From NCBI GenBank assembly GCA_024515975.1, contig JAMSKV010000004.1, positions 124,001 to 188,000 on the forward strand: a stretch of 64,000 bases of DNA. The letters run 5' to 3'. The notes under the pieces were generated by a model. It ran no database searches. It was not told the origin of the DNA and was given only the letters and a program-made list of their open reading frames with translations. Within the stretch, counting starts at the first letter, position 1, and each line of letters starts with the position of its first letter. Positions 33,598 through 42,220 of the stretch are shown piece by piece. The position numbers were made by a program, and so were the translations under genes. The DNA comes from Endosaccharibacter trunci. GTDB lineage: Bacteria > Pseudomonadota > Alphaproteobacteria > Acetobacterales > Acetobacteraceae.

Positions 33598-33620
33598 AGC
33601 CGGGGTATCCCACCCCGGCT
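33598..33620 (+). terminator. Hairpin after gltA
   Basis: An 8-bp perfect stem (AGCCGGGG/CCCCGGCT) with a 7-base loop starts six bases after the gltA stop codon. There is no T-run, so termination strength is uncertain. Confidence 0.6.
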
Positions 33621-33734
33621 CGAGTCGAAAGGCGGAACAGGCGTATCCGCCCGGGGACGGTTGTCTTGCTGGCTTGAGCATGGGCCGCTCTGCTTGGCCT
33701 CGTGGTGAACAGAGCGGATGAGGTTGCCCCAGTG

Positions 33735-34376
33735 GCAGCCACTCAGGCAGCTTCGATGCAGAGGACTGAGATCGTCAGCGATCGGCGCCGCGCCGATGGA
33801 TGATCCAACGTTCCGGGCACGCGTGGTGGCGGAGTTCCTACGTGCAGGCACGCAGGTGCGCGAGCGTGCAATGCGACATGGGATCTGCACGAGCCTGGTC
33901 TAACGGTGGCGGCGCGAGCGAGTAGCCGCAGCAGGGACTGGATCCGCCCTGCGACCTGTTTCCGTGCGTGCGGTCGAGGAGAAGCCCTTGGCCAAGAGAC
34001 AGCAGCAGCCCCGGCCAGCACCGTTGCCGAGAACGGCAGCGAAACCTGTGTCGATGGAGATCGAGTTCCCTGGCAGCGTGCGGGTGCGGGTCGTCGGCGA
34101 CCGTGGCTACACCAGCCACGCTTTTCGCGACGACATCAGAACCATGGGCGCAACGCCTGCCATCCCCACCCCTGCGGCACGAACCACCCGTCGCCTGCCG
34201 GTCCTGGATCTACCAGAACCGCAACCGCGTCCAACGGCTGTAGGCGAGGCTCAGAGAATGACGCGCCGGGGCCGCCCGCTACGCGAAAACCGCCCGCTCG
34301 TTCACAAGCATCCTCTGCCTCACCAACATCTTGAATTGGACTAAGAACTAACAAAGCCCAGCTAGCCTCTCACCTC
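33735..34376 (+). mobile_element. Degenerate IS66-like and IS5-like transposase remnants
   Basis: No intact gene is present. From about 33755 the plus strand encodes pieces of an IS66 accessory protein: RTEIVSDRRR, then in another frame FRARVVAEFLRAGTQVRERAMRHGICTSLV, then MEIEFPGSVRVRV near 34054-34092. At that point the frame runs straight into an IS5-type DDE transposase fragment (VGDRGYTSHAFRDDIRTMGATPAIP), followed by IYQNRNRVQRL and ARYAKTARSF with internal stops, ending near 34354. This looks like one element inserted into, or recombined with, another and then decayed. No terminal inverted repeats were identified. Confidence 0.7.
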
Positions 34377-35510
34377 TCAAACCCCTCTGCTGCGTGCAAA
34401 CGCATCAAGCTGCCTTATCTGCCTGTCGCGAACTGGATCGGAGGTCCACGCGCCCATAATGCTGTTGCGCGACAGAGCGATCAGATCCGCCTTCGTCAGA
34501 TGCGCATCACCGACCGCCTGCATCGTACTGCCGATCGTATAGTTGTTGTGCATGTACGCCGGGTCGTCCGAGTTGATAGACGCCTTCAAACCGGCGTCGA
34601 TCATCCCGCGCACGACGCTGACCGGCTGCGCATGCTCCTTGCGCAACCAGCCGCTGGCCACTGGACACACGGTGAACGTCAGATCGTGCGCCCTGGCGCG
34701 CCGTACCAGGTCCGGCCGCTCCAGCACGTTCCCGCCATGGTCGATCCGATCCACCTTGATCACGTCGATCGCCTGGCGGATATGCTCGTGCGTGTCGAGC
34801 TGGTCGATGTCGCAATGCATCGTCAGCCGGAAGCCCTCCGCACGCGCCTTGCGGAACACGTCCTGGAACTTGATCGGCGGGTTGTTGGTCTCGTTCGAAT
34901 CCAGGCCGACGCCGATAATCCTGTTGCGGAACGGTAGAGCCGCGTGCAGCATCTCCATGGCCGACTGCTCGCTGCGTTCGCGCTCAAAGCACATGATCAA
35001 AGCGGACTCGATGCCGAAGTCACGCCGCGCATCATCCTGGGCGCGGCCGAGACCATTCACCACATCAGCGAATGCGACACCCCGCGCAACATGTGCCTGG
35101 GGATCGAACGACATTTCGACGTAGACGACGTTCTCCCGCGACGCCCTTTGCAGATAGGCATAGCAGAGATCATAGAAGTCCTGACGCTGCCTGAGTACGT
35201 CCTGGCCCGCGTAGAATATCGTCAGGAAGCTCTGCAGGTCATGGATCGCTCCATAGCTTTTATAGATCGCCTCGACATCCGGCTCAGGTAAAGTGATGTT
35301 GTTCCTTTTCGCCAAACGGAACTTCATCTCCGGCTCCAGCGTCCCCTCGATATGCAAATGCAACTCCAGCTTCGGCATGTCCTTCACGAAGCTGGCGAGA
35401 TCAGGATCGGCCGTTGCCGATGCTTCGCCAACGAACGCGCTCGCCGTCAGCAGTCCCCCGCAGGCAGAGGCGAGGAACGCACGCCGGCCCAGGCGACAAG
35501 TGCATATCAT
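34377..35510 (-). CDS. Exported adenosine/adenine deaminase family protein
   Basis: A 377-residue metal-dependent deaminase of the Add/adenine deaminase family with a Tat-like leader (LGRRAFLASACGGLLTASA, twin Arg at 9-10). The metal-binding KLELHLHIEGTLEP begins at residue 47, VDRIDHGGNVLE follows, and SINSDDPAYMHNN carries the metal Asp. The usual HAGE motif with catalytic Glu reads HCDID here, which suggests a divergent subgroup, perhaps acting on N6-substituted or other purines. The ATG at 35510 follows GGGGAAG; in-frame sequence to 35570 would hide the leader. It is flanked by IS scars and is less GC-rich than its neighbours. Confidence 0.82.
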   Translation of the reverse strand: MICTCRLGRRAFLASACGGLLTASAFVGEASATADPDLASFVKDMPKLELHLHIEGTLEPEMKFRLAKRNNITLPEPDVEAIYKSYGAIHDLQSFLTIFYAGQDVLRQRQDFYDLCYAYLQRASRENVVYVEMSFDPQAHVARGVAFADVVNGLGRAQDDARRDFGIESALIMCFERERSEQSAMEMLHAALPFRNRIIGVGLDSNETNNPPIKFQDVFRKARAEGFRLTMHCDIDQLDTHEHIRQAIDVIKVDRIDHGGNVLERPDLVRRARAHDLTFTVCPVASGWLRKEHAQPVSVVRGMIDAGLKASINSDDPAYMHNNYTIGSTMQAVGDAHLTKADLIALSRNSIMGAWTSDPVRDRQIRQLDAFARSRGV

Positions 35511-36060
35511 ACAAATGCTTCCCCAGCGGGAGAGGATTCCCCGCGTCGGCAGACAGTTAGCAAGCGGCATGCCATCGACAACCCGCCTATCGTGTAGCCG
35601 CTTGTTGCGGCTGCATTGGCGGGGATGGAGCTGCCCCCAAGGATTGGGGAAGCATTCCTGGGTCCTACACGATGCTGGAGACCTGGGCTGATCCCGGATA
35701 CCCGAACCACGCCGAAGTCCGCGAATACCTCAATGGTTGGGAGCCTAAGAAATCGACGATATCCCGCTCACCATCGCGCTTGAACGCATCGCCAATCGCC
35801 GCAACCCCGCCAGAACCAGGACTGTCAGAAAAGCGAGCTGACCAGCGTCGCTACCAGATCTGGTCAACCTCCATGGTGCTCACCGGACGGATACGAACGG
35901 GCTCCGGTCGCGAGACCGGGGCCCGTTTCCATTCCGGTGTCGAACCGTTCCGACGCTTGCCTCGCATCGGTGAGCGGTCGTCGAGGCGCCGCCGGGCCGG
36001 CATCGCTCCGCCCCGATCCGGGGCGGCGCCACCCACGCGCCGCTTTCATCCCCCGAACGC
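35511..36060. other. Intergenic scar without an intact gene
   Basis: About 550 bases with no convincing complete gene. A fragment at 35690-35830 reads DPGYPNHAEVREYLNGWEPK and, after a one-base frame change, EIDDIPLTIALERIANRRN, suggesting a decayed protein of unknown identity. A long imperfect hairpin at 35897-35926 (ACGGGCTCCGGTC-GCGA-GACCGGGGCCCGT, then TTTCC) resembles the GGGCCCCGG terminators after both S53 genes. Confidence 0.5.
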
Positions 36061-36089
36061 GAAACGGGCCCCGGCTCATGCCGGGGCCC
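36061..36089 (-). terminator. Terminator hairpin after the first S53 peptidase gene
   Basis: A 10-bp perfect stem GGGCCCCGGC/GCCGGGGCCC with a TCAT loop (36066-36089). On the minus strand it is followed by GTTTC. It lies about 35 bases beyond the peptidase stop codon. Confidence 0.72.
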
Positions 36090-36123
36090 ACTCGCGTCAG
36101 ACCGTGAACAGGCGTCGGTCCGA

Positions 36124-38148
36124 TCAGTGGCCGAACAGAATGTTGGCGAGCGCCACCGCGCCGGCGCCGTTCGGGACGCCGCGTCCGGTGGTGTAGTCGT
36201 AACCCGTCTCGGTGGTGAGCGAGGTGTCGGTGTTGAAGCTCAGCACCGCATAGTTCTTCGACGACGGGCTGTGACGCAGCACGGTGAGCGCACCGCTGTT
36301 GCCGGTGATGCCCAGCGCGCTGAAGCCGTCATAGGTCGTGGTGGTCGGTGTGCCGTTGCTGGTGGTGGTGATGGAGACAGCCACCTGCGAGGGCGGGGTG
36401 AGCGGCAGCGCGTCGGTCAGCAGATAGGACTGGAACGTCTTGAGCTGCGGACCCGGCACGCCGAAGGAGGAACCCGGGGTGATCTGGCCGGCGGCCGCGT
36501 TCCAGCCGGAGGATTCGTTGACCAGGGCCCACATGCCGGCGAATACCGGCGAAGCGAGGCTGGTGCCGCCGATCGTGGTGAAGACGGAGGGGCCGCTGCT
36601 CTGCGGCTCGACGATGATCGCCCCGGTATACGGATCGGCGATCACGCCGAGATCCGGCTGCAGGCGATAATTGCCGGGCAGGTCGCTCTGCCAGTACGGC
36701 TTGGCGATGACGGTGCTCGCGCCGCCGCCGCCGCCGAACAGGAAGCCGATTTCGCTCGGCGCGGCGAGCGGCGTGTTCGCACTGCTCAGGTTGGAATAGT
36801 AGCCGCCCCAGCCGGTTTCGGCGAAGCCGTTGCCGCTCGGGATATCGATCGAGGTGCCGCCCACCGCGGTAGCCCACGAGGAATCGGACGGCGAGGACAC
36901 GCTCTTGGCACCCTCGCTCACGGAATAGTCGCCATCGTCGCCGGTGGAGAAGAGCAGCGAGATGCCCTGCAGCGCGGCTTCCTGGCTCAGCTGGTCCCAG
37001 GCGGCCATGGTCGGCGCGTCGCTGTCGTTCTCGCTCTCGCCGTAGGAGTTCGAGACGACGTTACCGACATGGTTGTCGATCACGTACTGCACGGTGGCCT
37101 GCAGATCGGTATCGTAGTTGGTGGGCGAAACGGCGAGAACGATCTTGGCGCCCGGCGCGATGGCGTGGGCGAGCTCGATATCGAGCGCGGTCTCGCCGGC
37201 CCAGCCGTAGTTCACCGATGTCGGCTGGCCCGCCGGGTAGATGATCTGGAAATTGTCGTCTGTGAAAGGCGCGATGCCGACGGCACTGAAGAAGGTGTTG
37301 GCGTCGGCCTTGGCGGTGGGCGAGCCGTAGGCGTCCACGATCACGATGGTCTGGCCGCGTCCGTCGATCCCGTAGCCGTATGCCTGGTCGAGACCGTAAT
37401 GCTTGGCGATCTGCTGCGGGGTGTAGCCGCAGATCTTGCCGTTGAACTGGAAGGCCACGCCGCTATAGGTCGCCGAGGTCGAGCCGGACGACAGGTTGAC
37501 GGTGGTGTTGCCGTTGCCGAAGCACTGGTTGGAGAACGAATCCAGCGGGTTCGTGGCGTTGCTGCCGGCAGCCGGAACCGGAATGCCCGCGACCACGCTG
37601 CCGTCGGGGTTACGCTGATGGGCCAGCATCGGCTGCATCCTGCCGCGCACGAGGCCGGACACGCCGGAGATGCGACCGGCCAGCGCACCTTGAGGATGGA
37701 ACCCGCCGGCAGCGGCGAAGGATCGCACGCCGTTGCGGCTCATGGTGTGGATCGACGTGCCGAAGGCGCGCTGCATGGCGGCGGCCGTGCCGCTCACGCT
37801 CACCGTGCCGGTCTTGCTGGTGCCGGTCACGACCAGGCCGGCCTTGGCCAGGGCGGCTTTCACAGCCGCGACATCGGCGCTCTTCGGGCCCAGCGCCGAA
37901 ACCTCGGCAGACGACATCCAGTGGTGGAACAGCGGGTTGCCGTAGGTGTAGCGCGCCTTGAGCGCCTCGTTCACCGCCGCCTGGTTGGCGAACGGCAGCG
38001 TGACGCGGGCGCTCAGGACGGTGCCGCCCGGGGCCGTGCCCAGATCCATCGCCGTCGCGGCATGCGCCGCCGGAACCGAAGCCGTGCCCGCCAGAAGCAG
38101 GGCCGCACCGGTCAGGGCACGAACGGGTTTCAGTAGAACCTTCATCAT
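36124..38148 (-). CDS. S53 family serine-carboxyl peptidase (sedolisin-like), copy 1
   Basis: A 674-residue secreted protease. Signal peptide about 1-30 (ALTGAALLLAGTASVPAAHA); pro-domain (Pro-kumamolisin type) about 31-170; catalytic domain from about 245. Catalytic residues by family pattern are Glu319 and Asp323 (GETALDIE), the oxyanion Asp near 404 (STGDDGD) and Ser530 (GGTSLASP). The calcium site near the end is GYDYTTGRGVPNGAG. Sedolisins work at acidic pH and need autocatalytic removal of the pro-domain. It is a tandem paralogue of the gene at 38618-40642 with its own terminator. Confidence 0.94.
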   Translation of the reverse strand: MMKVLLKPVRALTGAALLLAGTASVPAAHAATAMDLGTAPGGTVLSARVTLPFANQAAVNEALKARYTYGNPLFHHWMSSAEVSALGPKSADVAAVKAALAKAGLVVTGTSKTGTVSVSGTAAAMQRAFGTSIHTMSRNGVRSFAAAGGFHPQGALAGRISGVSGLVRGRMQPMLAHQRNPDGSVVAGIPVPAAGSNATNPLDSFSNQCFGNGNTTVNLSSGSTSATYSGVAFQFNGKICGYTPQQIAKHYGLDQAYGYGIDGRGQTIVIVDAYGSPTAKADANTFFSAVGIAPFTDDNFQIIYPAGQPTSVNYGWAGETALDIELAHAIAPGAKIVLAVSPTNYDTDLQATVQYVIDNHVGNVVSNSYGESENDSDAPTMAAWDQLSQEAALQGISLLFSTGDDGDYSVSEGAKSVSSPSDSSWATAVGGTSIDIPSGNGFAETGWGGYYSNLSSANTPLAAPSEIGFLFGGGGGASTVIAKPYWQSDLPGNYRLQPDLGVIADPYTGAIIVEPQSSGPSVFTTIGGTSLASPVFAGMWALVNESSGWNAAAGQITPGSSFGVPGPQLKTFQSYLLTDALPLTPPSQVAVSITTTSNGTPTTTTYDGFSALGITGNSGALTVLRHSPSSKNYAVLSFNTDTSLTTETGYDYTTGRGVPNGAGAVALANILFGH

Positions 38149-38179
38149 GGAGGTGGTGTTTCCTTGCCGATGTCACCCG
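37727..38179 (-). repeat. Near-identical tract shared with 40221-40673 (copy 1)
   Basis: Direct comparison with 40221-40673 (constant offset 2494) shows four substitutions in 453 bases, all clustered at 37888-37912. The tract covers the last 31 bases before the start codon, the signal peptide and most of the pro-domain. Outside it the two genes differ far more often. Confidence 0.92.
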
Positions 38180-38617
38180 AGCGAGGGACCAGATGCGCAG
38201 ACACGTTGCTTCAGCCGTCGAGACGGTTATCCCTGCGTATTCTGCAACCCTGCTCCGAGTTGATAACAGCCTAGCGAGGACATTACGGGCCAGCAATCCG
38301 TTCCGAAGGCAGATCGGTCGAATTGGTTAAAAAAGATTACCGAAGCAACAAAATGTAATCACGTGCTGCGTAGGCTTTTATGAACGCAGGGTACCTTCGG
38401 CAGGCGTGACGGCGACGGTGTGCGTTCTGCGCCTGGTCGCAGGTCGCACCACCCCGGAGATTCGCTGAGTCCTGGAGTCGAGACGGGTTGCGGCGGCCGG
38501 ACCTGGGGACCGTTCTCGGAAACGTTTCCCGGCTTCCGGCCGGCCGATCCAGAGAACGGGCCCCGACTTGCACCGGGGCCCGCTCGCGTCGATCCGGAAA
38601 CCGATCGCGTGGTGCGA
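38149..38617. other. Intergenic region between the two S53 genes
   Basis: Contains the promoter region of copy 1, including an AT-rich stretch (TTGGTTAAAAAAGATTACC, 38324-38342), and the terminator of copy 2 near its right end. I see no gene. The homology with the region upstream of copy 2 stops at 38179, so the two genes probably have different promoters. Confidence 0.6.
38558..38581 (-). terminator. Terminator hairpin after the second S53 peptidase gene
   Basis: Stem GGGCCCCG/CGGGGCCC (8 bp) with an 8-base loop lies about 37 bases past the stop of the upstream S53 copy. It has the same core sequence as the hairpin after copy 1, so the terminator was duplicated together with the gene. Confidence 0.72.
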
Positions 38618-40642
38618 TCAGTGGCCGAACAGCATGGCCGCCAGCGCCACCGCACCCGCACCGTTCGGCACGCCGCGACCGGTGGTGTTGTCATAGCCGG
38701 TCGTGGTGGTCAGCGAGCTGTCGGTGTTGAAGCTCAGCACCGAGTAGCTCTTGGAGACCACGCTGCGGCGCAGAACAGTGATCGCGCCGGGGTTGCTGGC
38801 GATGCCAAGCGCGCTGAACCCGTCATAGGTGGTGGTGGTCGGCGTGCCGTTGCTGGTGGTCGTGATGGAGATCGCCACCGGGGACGGCGCGGTCAGCGGC
38901 AGCGCATCGGTCAGCAGATAGGACTGGAACGTCTTGAGCTGCGGACCCGGCACGCCGAAGGACGAGCCCGGAGTGATCTGGCCTGCAGCCGGGCTCCAGC
39001 CGGAGGCTTCGTTCACCATCGACCACATCGCCGCCAGCACGGGTGCCGCAAGGCTGGTGCCGCCGAGAACGGCGAACACGGACGGGCCGTTCGCCTGCGG
39101 CTCGACGATGATCGCGCCGGTGAACGGATCGCCGATCAGTCCGATATCCGGCTCGAGACGATAATTGCCGGGCAGGTCGCTCTGCCAGAAGGGCTTGGCG
39201 ATCACGGTGCTGACGCCACCGCCACCGCCGAACAGGAAGCCGGACGGTTTCGGCGCGGCCAACGGCGCGTTGGCCGAACTCAGCGCGGAGTAATCGTTGC
39301 CCCAGCCGGTTTCGGCGAAGCCGTTGCCGCTCGGAATGTCGATGGCGGTGCCGCCGACCGCGGTGGCCCAGGAAGAGTCGGACGGAGACGAGGTGGCGGT
39401 CGCACCGTATTCGGCGGCGTAATCGCCGCTGTCGCCGGTGGAGAACAGCAGGGAGATGCCCTGGAGCGCTGCTTCCTGGCTTAGCTTGTCCCATGCGGCC
39501 ATGGTTGGCGCGTCGCTGGTGCTTTCGGGCTGACCGTACGAGTTCGACACCACGTTGCCGACATGGTTGTCGATCACGTACTGCACCGTCGCCTGAAGGT
39601 CGGCATTGCTGCTGGTCGGCGAAACGGCGAGCACGATCTTGGCGCCCGGCGCGATGGCATGGGCCATCTCGATGTCGAGCTCGGTTTCGAGCGCCCAGTT
39701 GGCGCTGGTCGTTGTCGGCTGGGCCGCCGGATAGATGATCTGGAAGTTGTCGTCGGTGAACGGCGCGATGCCGACCGCATTGAAGAAGGTGGCGGCATCC
39801 GCCTCGGCGGTCGGCGAGCCATAGGCGTCGACGATCACGATGGTTTGGCCGCGACCGTCGATCCCGTAGCCATAGGCCTTGTCCAGACCGTAATGCTTGG
39901 CGATCTGCTGCGGCGTGTAGCCGCAGCTCTTGCCGTCCAGCTGGTAGCCGATGCCGCTATAGGTGGCGGAGGTCGAACCAGACGACAGGCTGACGGTGCT
40001 GTTGCCGTTGGTGAAGCACTTGTTCGTGTAAGAATCCAAAGGCGACGCGGCGTTGCTGCCGGCGGCCGGAACCGGAATGCCCGCCACGATGCTGCCGTCG
40101 GCGTTGCGCTGATGCGCCAGCATCGGCTGCATCTCGCCGACCGTCAGGCCCGAGATTCCGGATATGCGACCGGCCAGCGCGCCCTGCGGGTGGAACCCGC
40201 CCGCAGCGGCAAAGGAGCGGACGCCGTTGCGGCTCATGGTGTGGATCGACGTGCCGAAGGCGCGCTGCATGGCGGCGGCCGTGCCGCTCACGCTCACCGT
40301 GCCGGTCTTGCTGGTGCCGGTCACGACCAGGCCGGCCTTGGCCAGGGCGGCTTTCACAGCCGCGACATCGGCGCTCTTCGGACCCAGCGCCGAAATCTCG
40401 GCCGAGGACATCCAGTGGTGGAACAGCGGGTTGCCGTAGGTGTAGCGCGCCTTGAGCGCCTCGTTCACCGCCGCCTGGTTGGCGAACGGCAGCGTGACGC
40501 GGGCGCTCAGGACGGTGCCGCCCGGGGCCGTGCCCAGATCCATCGCCGTCGCGGCATGCGCCGCCGGAACCGAAGCCGTGCCCGCCAGAAGCAGGGCCGC
40601 ACCGGTCAGGGCACGAACGGGTTTCAGTAGAACCTTCATCAT
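38618..40642 (-). CDS. S53 family serine-carboxyl peptidase (sedolisin-like), copy 2
   Basis: A 674-residue secreted protease, the same length as copy 1 and with no visible indels. Signal peptide and pro-domain are almost identical to copy 1. The catalytic domain keeps Glu and Asp in ETELDIE, the oxyanion Asp in STGDSGD, Ser in GGTSLAAP and the C-terminal GYDNTTGRGVPNGAG calcium loop. Differences concentrate in surface-like stretches of the catalytic domain, such as SLSSGSTSATYSGIGYQLDGKS and AAQPTTTSANWAL. This fits a duplicated protease with divergent specificity but a shared secretion and activation leader. Confidence 0.94.
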   Translation of the reverse strand: MMKVLLKPVRALTGAALLLAGTASVPAAHAATAMDLGTAPGGTVLSARVTLPFANQAAVNEALKARYTYGNPLFHHWMSSAEISALGPKSADVAAVKAALAKAGLVVTGTSKTGTVSVSGTAAAMQRAFGTSIHTMSRNGVRSFAAAGGFHPQGALAGRISGISGLTVGEMQPMLAHQRNADGSIVAGIPVPAAGSNAASPLDSYTNKCFTNGNSTVSLSSGSTSATYSGIGYQLDGKSCGYTPQQIAKHYGLDKAYGYGIDGRGQTIVIVDAYGSPTAEADAATFFNAVGIAPFTDDNFQIIYPAAQPTTTSANWALETELDIEMAHAIAPGAKIVLAVSPTSSNADLQATVQYVIDNHVGNVVSNSYGQPESTSDAPTMAAWDKLSQEAALQGISLLFSTGDSGDYAAEYGATATSSPSDSSWATAVGGTAIDIPSGNGFAETGWGNDYSALSSANAPLAAPKPSGFLFGGGGGVSTVIAKPFWQSDLPGNYRLEPDIGLIGDPFTGAIIVEPQANGPSVFAVLGGTSLAAPVLAAMWSMVNEASGWSPAAGQITPGSSFGVPGPQLKTFQSYLLTDALPLTAPSPVAISITTTSNGTPTTTTYDGFSALGIASNPGAITVLRRSVVSKSYSVLSFNTDSSLTTTTGYDNTTGRGVPNGAGAVALAAMLFGH

Positions 40643-40673
40643 GGAGGTGGTGTTTCCTTGCCGATGTCACCCG
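40221..40673 (-). repeat. Near-identical tract shared with 37727-38179 (copy 2)
   Basis: Partner of the tract at 37727-38179; 449 of 453 bases are identical. It ends abruptly at GATGTCACCCG, 31 bases before the start codon of copy 2, after which the upstream regions are unrelated. Confidence 0.92.
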
Positions 40674-40852
40674 GTTCAGGTGCCGGCAGGCGGTCGCGCC
40701 TGACCAGGCGGACGTCGATCCATGCGTTTCACAACCCCGGCCCGGGTAGAAGGTATACTATCGACAGAATGACCGCCCTGCAATTCGTTCCGAAATCAAA
40801 TCGACCCCTTTCGAGAAATTTTCGGAAGGTCGATTGGCAGGAAGCGCGCAAT

Positions 40853-40883
40853 AAAAAGCCCGCCCCGGCGAAGCGGGCGGGCT
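40853..40883 (-). terminator. Rho-independent terminator after the small Cys protein gene
   Basis: Read on the minus strand, AGCCCGCC/GGCGGGCT forms an 8-bp stem with a short loop and is followed by TTTTTATT. It supports the reality of the small minus-strand gene that ends at 40929. Confidence 0.88.
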
Positions 40884-40928
40884 CTGAATGGTGGCGCCTC
40901 GATGACGAAGCGGACGGGGAACCCCCCG

Positions 40929-41168
40929 TCAGTCGCAATCGCAACCGGGCGTCTCACCGGTGGCTTCGCGCACGACGTGATGGTCGATCCATTCCGACAC
41001 GAGACGACGCGCCTCGCTGATGGACGCCTCCGGGTGATGGATGCGGTAGAGCGTCGTGCAGGCATGGAAGGCCTGCATGTCCATTGTTCCGCAGGCCCGC
41101 AATTCGCGATATGCGGTCACCACGGCGCGTTCGCAGTTGCGCGTGATCCCGGTCGGCTGATCGCTCAA
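40929..41168 (-). CDS. Small conserved-type hypothetical protein, Cys-rich
   Basis: A 79-residue soluble protein with core NCERAVVTAYRELRACGTMDMQAFHACTTLYRIHHP and a C-terminal GCDCD. I recall similar small proteins in related alphaproteobacteria, all of unknown function. The TTG at 41168 is preferred because GAAGGA lies eight bases upstream; an upstream in-frame TTG at 41204 would add 12 residues. A strong terminator follows. The Cys residues could bind a metal or be redox active. Confidence 0.72.
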   Translation of the reverse strand: MSDQPTGITRNCERAVVTAYRELRACGTMDMQAFHACTTLYRIHHPEASISEARRLVSEWIDHHVVREATGETPGCDCD

Positions 41169-41455
41169 TGGGGTGATCCTTCGAAAACACGGAACGAGTT
41201 GCAAATCGCTCGCAACTTGCAGCGAGCGCAGTATGCCTAGCTCACGCCTTCCAGTTCAAGGCTTCTGTGCAGCAAGGCTGCCGATCGCCAAAGGTTGGGT
41301 GCCCGGCACAACACGCCCCCGAAGATGGCGGCGGCGGCGAGTAGACCTGATCGGTTGCACGAGCCACCATGCCTGCGACGCTTCCGTGGAGGGGCGATAA
41401 CCGATACTGGGGCTGAGGACGCCGGGTCGAAACCCCGGAGCAAAGGAACCGAGAC

Positions 41456-42220
41456 ATGAGCGCAGACGCCTCCTTCCAGGCGGAACCCGGCCCGATGATC
41501 CGCACCGCCCCGACCGATTGGGACCGCGACGCGGCCCTCACCACCGCGCGCCTGCTGCTCGAGATCAAGGCGGTCAATTTCCGTCCCGAGGAGCCCTACA
41601 CCCTCACCTCCGGCTGGAAGTCGCCGGTCTATATCGATTGCCGCCGCATCATCTTCTTCCCTCGCGCGCGGGCGAAGATCATGGAACTGGCGGTGGAGAA
41701 GATCGGCCGCCACATCGGCTACGAGAGCATCGACGTGGTGGCGGGCGGCGAGACAGCGGGCATTCCGTTCGCGGCCTGGATCGCCGACCGCATGGCGGCG
41801 CCGATGGCTTATGTCCGCAAGAAGCCCAAGGGGTTCGGCCGCAACGCTCTGATCGAGGGCGACGTGCCGGAAGGCAAGCGCACCCTGCTGGTGGAGGACC
41901 TCACCACGGACGGCGCCTCCAAGATCGTGTTCGCCAAATCGCTGCGCGAGGCCGGCGCGGTGGTGGACCACACTTTCGTGGTGTTCTTCTACGGCGTGTT
42001 CCCCGGCGCGCATCGCACGCTGGCCGAGATGGGCGTGTCCTTGCACGCGCTCTGCACCTGGTGGGACGTGCTGGAAGCCTGCCGCGAGCGGCCGTATTTC
42101 TCCGACGCGGCCGCTGCCGAAGTGCGCCGCTTCCTGGAAGACCCCTGTGCCTGGTCCGCAAAGCATGGCGGCGTGGCGAGCGCCGAGGAGGCCCTGGCCC
42201 GAAAGACGGGGGAGAAGTGA
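41456..42220 (+). CDS. pyrE: Orotate phosphoribosyltransferase
   Basis: A 254-residue PyrE with SGWKSPVYIDCRRI near the N-terminus, VVAGGETAGIPFAAWIADRM, YVRKKPKGFGR (catalytic Lys region) and the PRPP-binding LLVEDLTTDGASK. It makes orotidine 5'-phosphate from orotate and PRPP in pyrimidine synthesis. AAAGGA precedes the ATG. The last bases overlap the murI GTG start. Confidence 0.95.
   Translation: MSADASFQAEPGPMIRTAPTDWDRDAALTTARLLLEIKAVNFRPEEPYTLTSGWKSPVYIDCRRIIFFPRARAKIMELAVEKIGRHIGYESIDVVAGGETAGIPFAAWIADRMAAPMAYVRKKPKGFGRNALIEGDVPEGKRTLLVEDLTTDGASKIVFAKSLREAGAVVDHTFVVFFYGVFPGAHRTLAEMGVSLHALCTWWDVLEACRERPYFSDAAAAEVRRFLEDPCAWSAKHGGVASAEEALARKTGEK

Noticed and set aside
36127-38136. Long plus-strand open frame opposite S53 copy 1, and a similar pair of frames opposite copy 2
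   Set aside because: Both simply mirror the conserved proteases; Gly/Val/Arg-rich with no start signal.
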